Of a stretch of DNA of 30,760 bases, positions 29,929 through 30,760 are shown piece by piece; the stretch's first letter is position 1, and each line of letters starts with the position of its first letter. This stretch comes from a virus. A program made the position numbers and the translations under genes. The DNA lies in IMG/VR virus record IMGVR_UViG_3300032299_000032, positions 1 through 30,760 of that record. The stretch is one strand, 5' to 3'. Below the pieces are notes generated by a model. The model had not been told where the DNA came from. It was given only the letters and a program-made list of their open reading frames with translations, and did not search any database.

Positions 29929-30213
29929 GGCGATACCTGTTTGGGTGCTACATCAGCCGCCCCCGCCGCCGCGAGCAAAGGGGGGGCCATCGCGCCGTAG
30001 CCAGCCGCGGCCAGCCGCCGGATGCCAGTAAACGGCTGAAAAGTTATCCACAGGTCGATGCATCGGTAAGACATTGATCTATATGCTTTCTTACATGAGA
30101 CTTACATAATCGGCTTAACACGATGTTCATTATGTTAACTTTATTGTGGATAACTACAGCGATTCTGCTTAATAAACAAGCAGTTTGCACTTGTCCACAG
30201 GCCAGTGTGTACA
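29929..30213. other. terL-terS intergenic stretch: GC-rich then AT-rich, candidate origin or packaging-control region
   Basis: These 285 bases have no convincing gene. The left part (29958-30025) is very GC-rich with repeated AGCCGC/CCGCCG sequence and C5...G7 runs that could pair, but no T run follows in either direction. The right part is AT-rich, with DnaA boxes, a ten-base palindrome CGATGCATCG (30056-30065), a repeated CTTACAT (30090-30096 and 30101-30107) and GTTAAC. The AT-rich 30060-30145 block between boxes resembles a DNA-unwinding element. Confidence 0.5.
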
Positions 30214-30237
30214 TCATGCGCCATTTTCTGTGGATAA
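30044..30237. promoter_or_regulatory. Cluster of four DnaA boxes
   Basis: Three perfect 9-mers TTATCCACA occur at 30044-30052 (plus), 30145-30153 (minus) and 30229-30237 (minus, inside the end of the TerS gene), and a one-mismatch TTGTCCACA at 30191-30199 (plus). Four within 194 bases is far more than chance for a 9-mer. An AT-rich stretch lies between the first two. This could be an origin that recruits host DnaA, or a DnaA-responsive control or packaging site. Confidence 0.6.
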
Positions 30238-30645
30238 GTCATCGATAACCTCGACATGGCGCAACGCGGCCATGCGTAGGTCTTGGATGTTTATGTTAAT
30301 CTGCTGAGCCTTTTGTAAGCCATAAGTCTTCTGATCCCATCTTTCGGCCAGCCACTGCCGCGTACGGATGCGCTGGACATCGCGCTGCGGGTTGCTGTCT
30401 GCCATGCTGTCTGCGATCTTGATAGTGTCACAAGCCATCAAATCGGCGGCACGCGTGCGCGCGCGCGTAATCATAGCACCATGATCGTTTTCCTCAATCC
30501 AATCGTCTAGCGCACGCTTACCTATGCCCAAGTCGATGCATATGTCTGCGATGCTTTTGCCACTCTCTACCATTGCAAAGATCATCTCTTCTGGCATCTC
30601 ATTGAGAAAATCGACATCCTTTCGCCGCTTTGGTGTTCCTGCCAT
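30214..30645 (-). CDS. terS: Terminase small subunit
   Basis: This 143-residue protein starts MAGTPKRRKDVDFLNEMPEE. The first 60 residues make a helix-turn-helix (MIFAMVESGKSIADICIDLG, then IGKRALDDWIEEN) for DNA recognition. A middle helical region (RTRAADLMACDTIKIADSM, RIRTRQWLAERWDQKTYG) is the usual oligomerisation part. It recognises the phage packaging site and feeds DNA to TerL. The start ATG at 30645 follows AAAGGGG. Its C-terminal end carries a DnaA box on the DNA, and its codons 60-66 lie in an 18-base alternating purine-pyrimidine run. Confidence 0.85.
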   Translation of the reverse strand: MAGTPKRRKDVDFLNEMPEEMIFAMVESGKSIADICIDLGIGKRALDDWIEENDHGAMITRARTRAADLMACDTIKIADSMADSNPQRDVQRIRTRQWLAERWDQKTYGLQKAQQININIQDLRMAALRHVEVIDDLSTENGA

Positions 30646-30647
30646 GC

Positions 30648-30737
30648 TTAGAACCCCTTTAAAGCCGTTTTAACGCGCTGGACGATGTCCAGTACCCATT
30701 GACGTACAAATGCCACCATGAGCTTAATTTGAGCCAT
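30648..30737 (-). CDS. 29-residue micro-ORF upstream of terS
   Basis: A 29-residue frame starts MAQIKLMVAFVRQWV from ATG at 30737, with GGAAAGG seven bases before it, and ends two bases before the TerS start. It is an amphipathic or membrane-seeking helix with basic residues (LDIVQRVKTALKGF). The good ribosome site and tight spacing to TerS favour translation, perhaps to couple TerS translation, but 29 residues is short and no family is recognised. Confidence 0.42.
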   Translation of the reverse strand: MAQIKLMVAFVRQWVLDIVQRVKTALKGF

Positions 30738-30760
30738 CTCTGAACCTTTCCGCTTGTTTA

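Noticed and set aside
29958-29990. GC-rich C5...G7 hairpin as a terminator near terL
   Set aside because: No T run follows the stem in either direction.
1-30760. CRISPR array, tRNA gene, insertion sequence or integrase/attachment site
   Set aside because: I looked for spaced direct repeats, cloverleaf-like sequence, transposase or recombinase motifs and terminal inverted repeats and found none that I could support.

Overview
This window is a large part of a tailed double-stranded DNA phage (or prophage) genome with a podovirus-like layout. It has both terminase subunits, a long portal of about the P22 gp1 size, a scaffold, a SU10/DUF5309-type major capsid protein, a head-tail adaptor, fibres, a hub-like protein, three or four very long internal or ejection-type virion proteins, and a lysis set (peptidase, holin-like proteins, nested spanins). 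No integrase, DNA polymerase, RNA polymerase, tRNA or CRISPR array is visible. The left gene is cut by the window edge, so the replication module continues outside. The host cannot be read directly. Consensus TTATCCACA DnaA boxes, Gram-negative style spanins and moderate GC fit a proteobacterium, and protein style suggests (weak inference) a freshwater Burkholderiales-type host.

Layout. (1) Positions 1-2542, leftward: a Cro/CI-like repressor, a RuvC-type resolvase, a small protein, a Cas4-like DUF2800 nuclease and a partial protein that may bind ssDNA. (2) Positions 2543-2777: a divergent control region with a leftward promoter that would give a leaderless repressor mRNA, a leftward hairpin terminator, and two tandem rightward promoters built on a repeated motif. 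(3) Positions 2778-5029, rightward: eleven tightly overlapping tiny genes, including two predicted one-helix membrane peptides, a ribbon-helix-helix-like protein and a winged-helix-like protein, probably early or host-interaction genes. (4) Positions 5026-30737, leftward: the late operon. In transcription order it holds a 29-residue micro-ORF, TerS, an intergenic stretch with a DnaA-box cluster, TerL, small basic and Cys-rich proteins, a glycosyltransferase, a methyltransferase, portal, scaffold, capsid, a terminator, a second glycosyltransferase, adaptor, repeat-rich tail fibre, fibre chaperone, lysis genes, a metallophosphoesterase, M15 peptidase, second fibre, hub protein, and internal virion proteins.

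How it works together (inference). The repressor at 2303-2542 controls the divergent early promoters. Late genes are read as one long leftward unit, with ATGA-type overlaps coupling neighbours and a terminator after the capsid gene lowering downstream expression. One highly acidic gene (14710-14994) is inserted against the direction of the late operon with its own terminator, as expected for a moron. The early rightward and late leftward operons collide with overlapping stop codons at 5026-5029 and no terminator between them. The most distinctive signals are the DnaA-box cluster between terS and terL, the acidic moron, the leaderless repressor promoter, the capsid-distal hairpin that abuts a start codon, and an apparent one-base frameshift at the start of a lysis-region gene.
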